From positions 1,550,001-1,614,000 of the forward strand of contig NZ_CP104067.1 in NCBI RefSeq assembly GCF_026651875.1: a DNA stretch of 64,000 nt, written 5' to 3'. The notes beneath the pieces are model-generated. The model did no database searches. It was not told the origin of the DNA and saw nothing but the letters and a program-made list of their open reading frames with translations. This DNA comes from Alicyclobacillus fastidiosus (GTDB taxonomy: Bacteria; Bacillota; Bacilli; Alicyclobacillales; Alicyclobacillaceae). Both the position numbers and the translations under genes were made by a program. Below are positions 55,085-63,694 of the stretch, piece after piece. How positions within the stretch are numbered: the first letter of the stretch is position 1; each line of letters begins with the position of its first letter.

Positions 55085-55214
55085 GAAAGCCGAATCGTCC
55101 AATCAGGATGTACGGGGGATAAATAGATATTTGGGGTCAATCGCCGCAAGGCGACGGGTGTCTCGTCATCCGAACCCGACAACTAACCTCGGAGGCTCAA
55201 AACGAGAGGACGTG
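55085..55214 (+). promoter_or_regulatory. c-di-AMP riboswitch (ydaO-yuaA class) for the SleB-like gene
   Basis: Conserved blocks in order: GTACGGGGGAT, TTTGGGGTCAATCG, a GCCGCAAGGC hairpin, then CCGAACCCGACAACTAACCT with CGGAGGC, and a closing GAGAGG. Cell-wall hydrolase genes are among the classic targets of this riboswitch. It reaches up to the ribosome-binding region of the gene; no separate terminator is obvious. Confidence 0.88.
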
Positions 55215-55220
55215 GGATAC

Positions 55221-55835
55221 ATGCGTTTGTCGCGAACGATAATCGGTGTGTCTGCGGCTGCTACTGTCTGGAGTCTTACGCTTAGTTCGGCCCTTGCGGC
55301 CACCAATACAAACGCAGTGCAGCCGTACCAATCGGGGTTGACTGCGGATAACACAAAATGGGGGCCGATGGAACCCTCACTTACTTCTACACCTAAAGCT
55401 GTTTCTCATCGCTCGCACGAGCATCGACCGCCCAAGACGACAACACAACGAGCTTCCAGTGCATCTGCAGAGAATCTCTACTGGATGGAGCACGTCATCA
55501 ACGCTGAGGCGGGCGGCGAATCGCTCACTGCTCAAATCAGTGTTGGGGATGTTGTCCTTCATCGTCTACAGAGCGGGCAGCACGGTGGAACTGTGCGCGA
55601 TGTCGTGTTCGAGGAGACTGGTGGGTGTTATCAGTTCTCCTGCGTGCCAAATGGCGCGATATATAAGACTCCAAATGCGTCGAGTGTACAAGCGGCTAAA
55701 GACGTTTTGCAACATGGTGAGGACGAAGTGCCTCATGCGATGGTGTTTTATAATCCATCCGAAACTTCATCTGATAACTGGGTCCGGTCACAAACTCGCA
55801 TCATTCAATACGACCACCTGGTATTCGCAAAGTAA
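55221..55835 (+). CDS. SleB/CwlJ-type cell-wall hydrolase
   Basis: A 204-residue secreted hydrolase. Signal peptide MRLSRTIIGVSAAATVWSLT with cleavage after ALA; a Thr/Ser/His-rich linker; and the Hydrolase_2 catalytic domain from about residue 90: YWMEHVINAEAGGESLTAQI, VGDVVLHRLQSGQHG, CYQFSCVPNGAIY and HAMVFYNPSETSS. This domain cleaves spore cortex or vegetative peptidoglycan as a lytic transglycosylase. Control by c-di-AMP suggests vegetative wall turnover linked to osmotic state rather than germination only. Confidence 0.92.
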   Translation: MRLSRTIIGVSAAATVWSLTLSSALAATNTNAVQPYQSGLTADNTKWGPMEPSLTSTPKAVSHRSHEHRPPKTTTQRASSASAENLYWMEHVINAEAGGESLTAQISVGDVVLHRLQSGQHGGTVRDVVFEETGGCYQFSCVPNGAIYKTPNASSVQAAKDVLQHGEDEVPHAMVFYNPSETSSDNWVRSQTRIIQYDHLVFAK

Positions 55836-56034
55836 TGTATCACCTTAGGCGCTGTGGGATCACCTGCGGCGCATTTTTTATTTCCAAGCCGTTTTTCTGT
55901 GTGTGATAGTCCAATTTGCGGGGAATTGAAGCATATACAGCCGGATGTAAAAGACATAGGCTGTCACCCGCGTTTGCTGACCGTGGAATGGCATATGTTA
56001 CCCATGTATAGCCGCCTAAAAGGGGTGTGTTCGA

Positions 56035-56136
56035 ATGACACACTTAAGGTATGACAGAAGCATGAAAGTGCTGGCTGCGGTCGTCATCGGTGTGGCCTTC
56101 GTCCCACTGGTCTATGCTTTCGTTCGGCGGAACTGA
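56035..56136 (+). CDS. Possible 33-residue membrane peptide
   Basis: MTHLRYDRSMKVLAAVVIGV leads a single membrane helix ending in RRN. AAAAGGGG lies upstream at about ten bases. An internal ATG at codon 10 is also possible. Small and unassigned. Confidence 0.45.
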   Translation: MTHLRYDRSMKVLAAVVIGVAFVPLVYAFVRRN

Positions 56137-56177
56137 CTTGTGGTGGTCATTCATTTTACGACTGCGTCCGGTAGACA

Positions 56178-56207
56178 GGCATTGCAGAACCGTGATTCTG
56201 CAATGCC
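56178..56207 (-). terminator. Perfect hairpin between convergent genes
   Basis: GGCATTGCAGAA / TTCTGCAATGCC is a 12-bp perfect stem around six bases, ten bases past the copper-chaperone stop. No T run, so efficiency is uncertain. Confidence 0.6.
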
Positions 56208-56217
56208 TGAGCTTCCC

Positions 56218-56424
56218 TCAATGCGAATCGCAATTCGCGCGATTTACGACATCGCGGATAAATGAGTCGGTCGTTTCATCGTCGTCGTAAGTGATCGTTG
56301 CCACTTTGTCGGCTAGATCCACATCTAAATTCCTGATTCCTTCGACCGTATGCAGGGCATTGGATACGGAATTCGCGCACATGGCGCAGGTTGCACCTTC
56401 GAGTGTAAGAGTTGAAATGGTCAA
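56218..56424 (-). CDS. copZ: Copper chaperone, HMA domain
   Basis: A 68-residue heavy-metal-associated protein with LEGATCAMCANSVSNALHTV; Cys13 and Cys16 bind Cu(I). EGIRNLDVDLADKVATITYD completes the ferredoxin-like fold. The usual GMTC is GATC here. GGAGGGGG precedes the ATG. No CopA ATPase or CsoR is adjacent, so the assignment as CopZ is by domain only. Confidence 0.85.
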   Translation of the reverse strand: MTISTLTLEGATCAMCANSVSNALHTVEGIRNLDVDLADKVATITYDDDETTDSFIRDVVNRANCDSH

Positions 56425-56669
56425 GCGATAACCCCCTCCGAATGACGAACTTCTACTTGCTTAGTCTCTCTGTCGGTGATCGGCTTTATTCGAACATGAG
56501 CACTGTGTGGGGGCACCACACGCGAGGAAAAACGTGCCCGGCGGCCTGTCCCGAGCAAATTTTTGGGGAATTTAAACTCATACATTGCGACGATGTGTTG
56601 TAAAATCGAATTCGTGTGAGGACACCTGAGCACAAAAAAGAAGCCCATTCAGGAGGGCTCTGTGGAATA

Positions 56670-56867
56670 TTATCGGTTCTCGCCAGGCTGTGTCGTCGAA
56701 GAGGAAATGGATTCGCGAATCCATTGCAATAAATCAAACCCACGCAACTCCGGGTGGGATCTCATGCGTAGCGCTGCGATTTCTACACGCCAACGCTCAG
56801 CCCCGGTTTGCTGAATGACGTCTTCAATTGTCACGCGTTCTGCTTCCGTGAAGGCGAACCCTTCCAC
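56670..56867 (-). CDS. Hypothetical protein, 65 aa
   Basis: A soluble helical protein (EAERVTIEDVIQQTGAERWR, then PELRGFDLLQWIRESI). GTG at 56867 has GAGAGGTG six bases before it. No known family seen. Confidence 0.5.
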   Translation of the reverse strand: MEGFAFTEAERVTIEDVIQQTGAERWRVEIAALRMRSHPELRGFDLLQWIRESISSSTTQPGENR

Positions 56868-57251
56868 AACAGTCACCTCTCACAAAAAATCAGAGTGAAT
56901 TGACTAGTGAACAGGTTGTTAAACAAACTAGTGGTTTGTGATTAGGAAGATTATAAGGTGCTGAATGTGCGAAAGGTGTCGAACGAGCGCATACCACATA
57001 ATTTTTTTTGTGTAGTGGAACCACGGTTGGTCTCGGCGCCTGAAAATTTATGAAATGGGCCATCGAAGACATCGTTTCGAAAGGCCGTTGGCGAAGTCGC
57101 GTTTGGCAATCGAAAGTGCTCGTTCGACCGCTCGATTTTGCAGAGGTTGTTCCCAACGCCTGAATCGAGCGACGCGAAAGGCGTTCTACCTTACATGATT
57201 CGCTTCCTGATGGTCCACGCTACACAAGGAAGTGAAGGAGGGGGAATCCAG
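56868..57251. other. Intergenic region, 384 bases
   Basis: No gene seen. ACTAGT occurs twice 18 bases apart near 56909-56938, with an AT-rich stretch after, possibly promoter DNA of the divergent small genes. Confidence 0.4.
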
Positions 57252-57383
57252 ATGCGGAATCTGTATGCATTCATCTGTGCTGGACTGTTGTGTTTCGCGG
57301 TTTGTGCTGGCAGTGTCGTGTCCTTCGCGCACAACGGATTGGCAAACGGATACGGTCATACGAAGCATCACCCGACGCACTGA
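57252..57383 (+). CDS. 43-residue secreted or lipid-facing peptide
   Basis: MRNLYAFICAGLLCFAVCAG is a signal-like hydrophobic start; the short mature part is rich in His and Gly (NGYGHTKHHPTH). AAGGAGGGGG is ideally placed before the ATG, which makes translation very likely. A His-rich tail could bind metal. Function unknown. Confidence 0.6.
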   Translation: MRNLYAFICAGLLCFAVCAGSVVSFAHNGLANGYGHTKHHPTH

Positions 57384-57477
57384 AGCGCGTCGACCGACAA
57401 GTTGCTCCGGTGGCCAAGACCGCGGGTTTACTGGTGTTGGCCACCCTGCGCACGCTTGGCGACGGACGCCTGCGCAT

Positions 57478-57702
57478 TTATTCTTCAATCGCGGCGAGTA
57501 AGACCTGTGCCATATGTCGGGCTTCAGACTTGCACAGCTCGAACTCCACCTCTTGTGACACATGACTGATGAGTTGAATAATCTCCGTACAACCATGAGA
57601 ACAAATGAGATATTCTGGATACTTTGCTTCCGACCGAGGCACCTTGCGGGCGCAAAATCCGGATTGGAATCCTCCCAGTGTCGCACCGCAGATTTCGCAC
57701 AT
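57478..57702 (-). CDS. Cysteine-rich hypothetical protein, 74 aa
   Basis: MCEICGATLGGFQSGFCARK and ICSHGCTEIIQLI give a CxxC, single Cys and CxxxC set suited to a structural zinc. The rest is helical. Start chosen after GGCGGGGGGC; a longer frame exists. No family recognised. Confidence 0.6.
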   Translation of the reverse strand: MCEICGATLGGFQSGFCARKVPRSEAKYPEYLICSHGCTEIIQLISHVSQEVEFELCKSEARHMAQVLLAAIEE

Positions 57703-57839
57703 ATCATCGCCCCCCGCCACTATTCGGCCGACATCTTCCTTCATACCGGCGCTCTCCTACGTAAAATTTGGCCAAACTGGGTACTCTGAACGTAATTACG
57801 TTATGCAGGCAAGACCTGTTTGGGGAGAGAGGTAAACAC

Positions 57840-58613
57840 GTGCCTATTGCGTTCGTCAACGGCATCCACATCGCATACCACCGGATTGGACAAGGAGTAC
57901 CGGTTATCTTTATTCCGCCGCCGATGGTGGGAACGTTCGTATTCTACAAACAGGCCATCGAGTTATCTAGGCATTTCGATGTGATCCTGGTGGAACTTCG
58001 TGGCCACGCGCGAAGCGACGTTTCGAAGGAATACTTGTCATACAGTATTATAGTGGATGATATCCGAGCATTGATGGATGAACTCAACATTGACCGCGCA
58101 GTCCTCGTCGGGTATTCGTTGGCAGGCCAGATAGTGCTCGAATTCCTGAGCAAGTATCCGAGTCGCGCTTACGGCGCTGTGCCTGTAAGTACGTTTTCAG
58201 AAGTCTCCGACCTTCGCCTGAAGACCGAACTGAACACGGCACTTCAGCTCGTGGAGCATAGTGGAATGCACACGTTGGCGTTCTGTCTGGCGCTCGCAAA
58301 CGCGGACACGGTGCGCGCGCTGCGAAATATGTACCGCACAGGTGTGGCGTCAAACCGGCGCAACGTGATCGATCTGTTTCGCGAGGCGCTGACGTATCAA
58401 TGTACGGAACGACTCGCTGAAATTGGCATGCCCATCCGGCTGATTTTCGGGGCCAAAGACGTACGTCTGTTTCGTTACCGGGACTTGCTTTCGCAGTGTC
58501 TTCCTAATGCTACAAAGGTGATTATTCCTGGGGTCAGTCATCAAGTCCCGACCAAGGCGGCCGAGACTTTGAACGCAGAGATTCGCGATTTCGTGACGTA
58601 TCTACACACCTAA
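57840..58613 (+). CDS. Alpha/beta-fold hydrolase
   Basis: A 257-residue alpha/beta hydrolase. The nucleophile elbow is VLVGYSLAGQIVLEFL (GYSLAG), with the oxyanion strand VPVIFIPPPMVGTFVF, VELRGHARSD, an acid near IFGAKDVRLF and a His in PGVSHQVPTKA. GTG start with GAGAGGT eight bases upstream. Substrate unknown; esterase or C-C hydrolase possible. Confidence 0.88.
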   Translation: MPIAFVNGIHIAYHRIGQGVPVIFIPPPMVGTFVFYKQAIELSRHFDVILVELRGHARSDVSKEYLSYSIIVDDIRALMDELNIDRAVLVGYSLAGQIVLEFLSKYPSRAYGAVPVSTFSEVSDLRLKTELNTALQLVEHSGMHTLAFCLALANADTVRALRNMYRTGVASNRRNVIDLFREALTYQCTERLAEIGMPIRLIFGAKDVRLFRYRDLLSQCLPNATKVIIPGVSHQVPTKAAETLNAEIRDFVTYLHT

Positions 58614-58618
58614 ACGGC

Positions 58619-59908
58619 CTATGCAGGCCCTGGTTTGGTGGATTTGCTTCGCCCAGTACCACGGTGCACGGAATCGAAGTGCTGTACATTTTCGGTTTTC
58701 TGCGCGTTCGTTCCAGGCTTGATAGCAAATAGCGAAAGTACCGCCGATATGGCACACAGTCCACTGATACTATAGAATACCGCCTGGTGCGACACTTTCG
58801 ACAGGAGGGACACCGCCGGCGGCCCAGCTGCGACTCCAATGTAGCGCACGCTGCTATACAGCGAGGTGACTGTCCCACGTTCCTCTTTGTCGATCCCCCC
58901 TGTGATCAGCGAATCCAAACATGGCAATACCAGGCCGATGCCCGCACCGCCTAAGAAGAGGGCGCTGACTAGCAAATAGATGTTGTCTACGGTGGCGCCA
59001 GCGGTAATGGCCGCCGTCTGCACGACGCATCCGGTAAACGAGAGCCACTTCATCAGTCGTTTGTTATCTTGAATGTATTTGCCTGTGATGAACGACGTAA
59101 TACAAAGCGCCAGAAGGGGAATCGCCAGGATGAGTCCCTTGAGCACGCCTTTGATGTGAAAATCGTCTTCGAGTTTGGACGACAGGTAGAACATGGAACC
59201 GAAGATCACAAACATGCTGATTCCGCCTATGGTAAAAATGGCGACTAGCCATCGGCCCTTCTGCGCAAAGATCTGTTTCATCGACGAGAGAAATTCGCGG
59301 AATTTCACCTTTTTTTGGTCGGCCCTTCTCGGAACTTTGACCAACCACGCCACGAGCACGACAGAGACCAGACAAAATACCGGTATCGACAAAAACGGGA
59401 GATACCAGACTACAAGGGCCAGTGTGGCGCCCAAGATAGGGCTCAACACCTTCCCGAACGTATTGGCGGTTTCGATAATGCCCAATCCTTGACTGACGTC
59501 GTCGTCGCTCTTAAACATGTCCCCGACGAGCGGTAAGACAATTGGGAAAGCGCCTGCGGCACCAATTCCCTGCAGCAATCGGCCAATCAGGATTACCCAA
59601 TAGCTGTCCTTCAAGAACCATGCGGCCAGCCCCGAGACGAGGCCGCCGATAGCTGTGATGATGAGGCTCGGAATGATGATCTTCTTGCGACCGTACTGGT
59701 CAGACATGTATCCGGCGACAGGGATGAGAAAAATGGCGACTACAGAGTAAACCGTGATGATCATGCTCACCTGTAGAGATCCGATTTTCAGCTGTCGCTC
59801 CATTTCCGGGAGAACGGGGATGAGCATTGAGTTGCCGAGCGTCATGATGAGCGGGATGGACGCCAATGACACAAGGTCTAACTTTTTATTGGCTTGCAAC
59901 GCAATCAC
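58619..59908 (-). CDS. MFS transporter
   Basis: About 429 residues with twelve helices. The MFS motif A is GYMSDQYGRKKIII between helices 2 and 3, and LIGRLLQGIGAAGAFPIVLP covers helix 4. A DHA1-type drug exporter (14 or 12 helices) is most likely. The start is uncertain: GTG at 59908 places the first helix properly, but the ribosome-binding site is weak; the frame stays open further upstream. Confidence 0.88.
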   Translation of the reverse strand: MIALQANKKLDLVSLASIPLIMTLGNSMLIPVLPEMERQLKIGSLQVSMIITVYSVVAIFLIPVAGYMSDQYGRKKIIIPSLIITAIGGLVSGLAAWFLKDSYWVILIGRLLQGIGAAGAFPIVLPLVGDMFKSDDDVSQGLGIIETANTFGKVLSPILGATLALVVWYLPFLSIPVFCLVSVVLVAWLVKVPRRADQKKVKFREFLSSMKQIFAQKGRWLVAIFTIGGISMFVIFGSMFYLSSKLEDDFHIKGVLKGLILAIPLLALCITSFITGKYIQDNKRLMKWLSFTGCVVQTAAITAGATVDNIYLLVSALFLGGAGIGLVLPCLDSLITGGIDKEERGTVTSLYSSVRYIGVAAGPPAVSLLSKVSHQAVFYSISGLCAISAVLSLFAIKPGTNAQKTENVQHFDSVHRGTGRSKSTKPGPA

Positions 59909-60238
59909 CCAACTTTTCTCAAAGTGACATTTTGGTGATACATCTTGACCCGGTAACGAACCCGTGTGGCCATAACATGTCCAAGTCGGGCTTGGTCGAT
60001 GTACCGTCAACCGCCTCGGTGAATCGTAAAGATTGTATTTGCCAACGGGAATTTCTAAACAATCGGACCGATTTACAGTTGAGCCAGAAAACCGGAATTC
60101 TTGAATTTGGAGGATCGGACGCGACAACTGTGGAATGTAACTTATTAGATCGCGGTACGCGATTTCGAGCCTACTTCAATTATCAAATTCTATAGTTTCT
60201 ACTGTAAATTAGTTCGCAGTGTATGGAGGAATACACCA
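59909..60238. other. Divergent promoter region between the MFS gene and the G1 peptidase
   Basis: No separate gene is seen. The open minus-strand extension of the MFS frame has no helix-like or conserved sequence. The right end is AT-rich, as expected for the peptidase promoter. Confidence 0.4.
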
Positions 60239-61333
60239 GTGAAGCACACACGTAAGCCTACACGCAAAGCGGCGCTTTGTGTCCTCACGTTCGCAGGATT
60301 GGCGGCTGGTGGGTATGGATACGCAAGCAGCCACTTGGCTGTCTTTACTTCTAAGGGAAGCGCGGCAGACATGTATCTGTCCCACAACCATTTTGAGCGG
60401 GGCAATTGGGGTGAAGACGGCCCCGGTTTTCAAGGGTACCCGTACCCATCTTCTGAAACTACGAGCTCTACTCCATCTAGCATTACGAGTTCGACGAGTC
60501 CGGCTTCGTCAAGCTCGACTGACTTGCCTGGCGACACACAAGCGTCAGGCAACTGGGCGGGTTATGTGACGAACCCTGCCACGTCGTCCGATCTGTACAC
60601 AAGTGTGAGCGGTTCGTGGACGGTACCGACCATTTCCAGCGGATCTCAGGGAGTCGCGGCGCAATGGATAGGGCTTGGCGGGGTCTCCTCCGACGATTTG
60701 TTACAAGTAGGAACGATGGAACAAGTGCAAGGTGGGACCACCGTCGATACCGTGTTTTGGGAAAAACTCCCCAGTGCTGCGCAAAACGTGATGACGGTGT
60801 CGGCGGGATCGACCATAGACGCGAGTATTAAACAGGTATCTGGGAGCAATTGGGACGTGACCATTACGGCGAAGTCCTCGACGGGGCAGACCCAGTCGAA
60901 GACCATCCCGGTTACGTTGACAAGCAGTTATGCAGAAGGCATTGGGTCATCCGCAGAGTGGATCAGTGAAGATCCGTCGGACATGAACGGGCAATTATAT
61001 CCTCTCGCCAACGCCGGTACAGTGAACTTCCGTTCGGCGACTGTCGACGGGCAGGCTCTGAACGATAGCGCCAACCAGGTGGTGCCTATGGCGCTGGTCA
61101 CCGACGAGGGACAATTGTTGATCGCACCGTCTAGCCTTGGTTCCGATGGGGAGTCGTTCTCCACGGTGACGGAGGACGTAGGTGCCTCCTCTTTCGGGCA
61201 AGGGTACTCAGGGGAGACTGGAAGAGGCGGCGAGCGAGGGGATCGTAGATTTCATCGGATGCCGACAGGTGGAGCGCCTTGGGAACGGGGTGCACGATTT
61301 GTCACGGGACAGTTTGGCGGAACCGAACGATAA
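60239..61333 (+). CDS. Secreted glutamic peptidase, G1 family (eqolisin)
   Basis: A 364-residue preproprotein. A signal sequence (ALCVLTFAGLAAGGYGYA), a Ser/Thr-rich linker (about 70-95) and the G1 fold from SGNWAGYV onwards are visible. The catalytic dyad is probably Gln142 (AAQWIGLGG) and Glu240 (GSSAEWISEDPS). G1 enzymes work in acid, which fits an acidophile. GTG start with GGAGG. The last 45 residues (GRGGERGDRRFHRMPTGG and on) are Arg/Gly-rich and unlike the rest, so a late frameshift is possible. Confidence 0.88.
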   Translation: MKHTRKPTRKAALCVLTFAGLAAGGYGYASSHLAVFTSKGSAADMYLSHNHFERGNWGEDGPGFQGYPYPSSETTSSTPSSITSSTSPASSSSTDLPGDTQASGNWAGYVTNPATSSDLYTSVSGSWTVPTISSGSQGVAAQWIGLGGVSSDDLLQVGTMEQVQGGTTVDTVFWEKLPSAAQNVMTVSAGSTIDASIKQVSGSNWDVTITAKSSTGQTQSKTIPVTLTSSYAEGIGSSAEWISEDPSDMNGQLYPLANAGTVNFRSATVDGQALNDSANQVVPMALVTDEGQLLIAPSSLGSDGESFSTVTEDVGASSFGQGYSGETGRGGERGDRRFHRMPTGGAPWERGARFVTGQFGGTER

Positions 61334-61462
61334 ACTTCATTACACTTGTGTCTCAACATCCACATATTAGGTTGTAAAATGACGATTTGAAGCAAAAACT
61401 ACCCCAAACCGCCCTTCGACGAATGGATGAGATTCGTAGAGGCCGAGATTGGGGGATTCACG

Positions 61463-61660
61463 ATGGAAGAGAGACCGACGAACGACAACTTCGACATGGA
61501 ACCGTCCTTTGGTGCACCTTCTGATGCAGAAGAGCTGGACGGAAACGAAATTACACAAGAACAAATTCGCGACGTGTATTTTGCCGGCACCAGTGATGGG
61601 GTTGTCTATCTAGGCGGGACGAAAATCCTCAATTTGGAGGATGGGGAACAATCTGAGTAG
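61463..61660 (+). CDS. Acidic hypothetical protein, 65 aa
   Basis: A very acidic small protein (MEERPTNDNFDMEPSFG, AEELDGNEITQEQIRDVYF) ending in KILNLEDGEQSE. TGGGGGA before the ATG. Predicted mostly disordered. No family known to me. Confidence 0.55.
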   Translation: MEERPTNDNFDMEPSFGAPSDAEELDGNEITQEQIRDVYFAGTSDGVVYLGGTKILNLEDGEQSE

Positions 61661-61782
61661 TCTTCAAGGGGATTTCGAATCACAGCTCGTATCATAAAAC
61701 CCGTGGAGAAGCTCGAATCGAATGCCATTCCTGCGGCTTTGTCGTCGCAATTTCTTCGAGTGAATCTTCAAGCCCTCACCTT

Positions 61783-61816
61783 GTCTGTCACACGGTTTGT
61801 GTGGCAGACTTTTTTA
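61783..61816 (+). terminator. Terminator after the acidic protein gene
   Basis: GTCTGTCACAC / GTGTGGCAGAC forms an 11-bp stem with one wobble and loop GGTTT, followed by TTTTTTA. Confidence 0.9.
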
Positions 61817-61887
61817 TGGAACCATCACTGTATTTCATCGACGTGAAGACTCGTGTGTTCGTGTGAGTCGAACAGGAGGTAGCGCGC

Positions 61888-62856
61888 TTGTTACGTAATT
61901 CATTGACGCGTGTGTTACAGATCCGCTATCCGATCATCCAAGGAGGGTTGGCCTACGTCGCAAACGGAAGGTTGGCGGCGGCTGTCTCGAGCGCGGGCGG
62001 GCTCGGGCAGGTAGGTGCCGCGGGCAGGACTCCGGAGGCGTTTCGCGAGCAGATTCACGTGGCGAAGTCCCTGACGGACAAACCGTTTGGCGTAAATATC
62101 CCCGTCAGTCGACACACGGACAATTCCCCTTACATTCAAGTTGCACTCGAAGAGGCCGCAAACATCGTGTCAGTCAGTCTTTCGGCGGGAGACCCGCGAC
62201 CGTTTGTGCCAGGTTTGAAAGCGGCCGGTCTTAAGGTGTTATTGGTCGTGGCGACTGTTCGCCAGGCGCGCCGGGCGCAAGAGGCTGGCGCGGACATTCT
62301 CATTTGTGAAGGGTTTGAGGCAGGGGGGCATGACAGCCCGTTGGAAAACACGGTTTTCACACTCGTACCGCAAGTCGCCGAAATTGCAGAGGTGCCAGTC
62401 GTTGCGGCCGGTGGAGTTGCGAGTGGCAGGCAAATCGCGGCCGCTTTCATGCTTGGAGCGCAGGGCGTGCAAATGGGTACACGGTTTGTGGCGACCGTGG
62501 AGTGCGAGGCCCATGAGCGCTACAAGGACCTGCTGGTTCAGGCGGGTGACGACGGGACGGTGGTGCTTGAGCGGACGCTCGGTGTGAGTACGCGTGTTCT
62601 GAAGAACGATTACGTGGCGGCGGCATTAGACGTGGAACGAGCGGATCCCTCTGGCCTAAAGCTTCGTCCGCTCATGACTGGCGAGAGAAACCGGCTGGCC
62701 GCAATTGAAGGGAGAACAGACGAGGGCTACCTGTACGCGGGGCAGAGCGTCGGCCTCATCTCTTCCGTGGTACCAGCGGGGCAGGCGATTGAGCAAATCG
62801 TCGAGGAAACGCGTGCAGCCCTCGGCCACTCGAGCGAGTATGGGGCCTGGCTATAA
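61888..62856 (+). CDS. Nitronate monooxygenase-like FMN protein
   Basis: A 322-residue FMN-binding barrel: IRYPIIQGGLAYVANGRLAA, SSAGGLGQVGAAG, ICEGFEAGGHDS and VVAAGGVASGRQIAAAFMLG with GVQMGTRFVAT. This is the 2-nitropropane dioxygenase/FabK superfamily. GGHDS with the flavin-site glycines suits nitronate monooxygenase; FabK enoyl-ACP reductase is the alternative. TTG start, supported by CAGGAGGT. Confidence 0.9.
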   Translation: MLRNSLTRVLQIRYPIIQGGLAYVANGRLAAAVSSAGGLGQVGAAGRTPEAFREQIHVAKSLTDKPFGVNIPVSRHTDNSPYIQVALEEAANIVSVSLSAGDPRPFVPGLKAAGLKVLLVVATVRQARRAQEAGADILICEGFEAGGHDSPLENTVFTLVPQVAEIAEVPVVAAGGVASGRQIAAAFMLGAQGVQMGTRFVATVECEAHERYKDLLVQAGDDGTVVLERTLGVSTRVLKNDYVAAALDVERADPSGLKLRPLMTGERNRLAAIEGRTDEGYLYAGQSVGLISSVVPAGQAIEQIVEETRAALGHSSEYGAWL

Positions 62857-63107
62857 AGCCGAGGGACGGGTAGCTTTGGGCAAACGGCGATGGAATGGGC
62901 CGTAAATGGATAGCATACTGGACTCGGATCTCCGCGCACCAGTGGTTTCGATTGCCGTTCGTTTGTGGTATACTGAAATTGGTAAACTGATTGTGTATTT
63001 GCCTGCGACTCTCGTCTACTTGGGGGTCGCTTCCTTTATCATGTTACACAACGTACTCCTGGAGTGTCCTCGCTTCGCGACCCTGAGATGGTAAGGAGAT
63101 GTAGTGC

Positions 63108-63284
63108 ATGTTTGGCAAACGCAATGACGAAGTGGTTCCAAACGTCGAAACCCCGGTGTGGTCCTGTACCAGCGACACGTGTAACGTCTGGATGCGTCAA
63201 AATTTTTCCTTTGATGCAGAACCCCGATGCCCGATTTGCCAGTCGCCCATGACACAAGATGTACGCGAATTGCCAGAAATCTAA
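63108..63284 (+). CDS. YdjO-like cold-inducible zinc-ribbon protein
   Basis: A 58-residue protein matching the YdjO family: MFGKRNDEVVPNVETPVWSC, SDTCNVWMRQNFSFD and RCPICQSPM. The four cysteines form a rubredoxin-like knuckle pair. AAGGAG precedes the ATG. YdjO is reported as cold-inducible in Bacillus; its role is not known. Confidence 0.85.
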   Translation: MFGKRNDEVVPNVETPVWSCTSDTCNVWMRQNFSFDAEPRCPICQSPMTQDVRELPEI

Positions 63285-63333
63285 GCAGAGCCGCACTGTG
63301 TGCGCCTCTATATTATGTTGTCTGCGCGACAAC

Positions 63334-63363
63334 AGACGCCTCGGGTTGCTGAGGCGTCTTGTT
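63334..63363 (+). terminator. Terminator between convergent genes
   Basis: AGACGCCTC / GAGGCGTCT is a perfect 9-bp stem around GGGTTGCT with TTGTT after it. Confidence 0.75.
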
Positions 63364-63367
63364 CGCG

Positions 63368-63694
63368 TTACGAGTTACTCGTTCGCTGCTCGCCCACTTC
63401 AGGACTGCTAAACAAGCTGACCACGCCAGAGAGCAACAGCAGGACACCCGAAGGAAGGTACGAGAACGTCACGAAAATAAAGCCGAGAACTGCAGCGACA
63501 ATCATGATGACGCCACTGAGTTTCGGGGTGCGCCGAGCCATCAACGTCGCAAATACACTCACTGCAGACACGACGAGCATACCGATGGTGTGGTAGTTCA
63601 CGCCAGGGTAGTTCCCGTAGTTCTCCGCCATTTTAATCAGACTTTCGACAACTCCGATCAGACCCGCTATCAGGCCAAGTAGGAGTGGGATCAT
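63368..63694 (-). CDS. Small membrane protein, DUF4064-like
   Basis: A 108-residue protein with four hydrophobic segments (LLLGLIAGLIGVVESLI, IGMLVVSAVSVFATLMA, GVIMIVAAVLGFIFVTF, GVLLLLSGVVSLFS). The even spacing and the LSGVI turn resemble DUF4064-type proteins. AAGGAGT precedes the chosen ATG. Confidence 0.7.
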   Translation of the reverse strand: MIPLLLGLIAGLIGVVESLIKMAENYGNYPGVNYHTIGMLVVSAVSVFATLMARRTPKLSGVIMIVAAVLGFIFVTFSYLPSGVLLLLSGVVSLFSSPEVGEQRTSNS

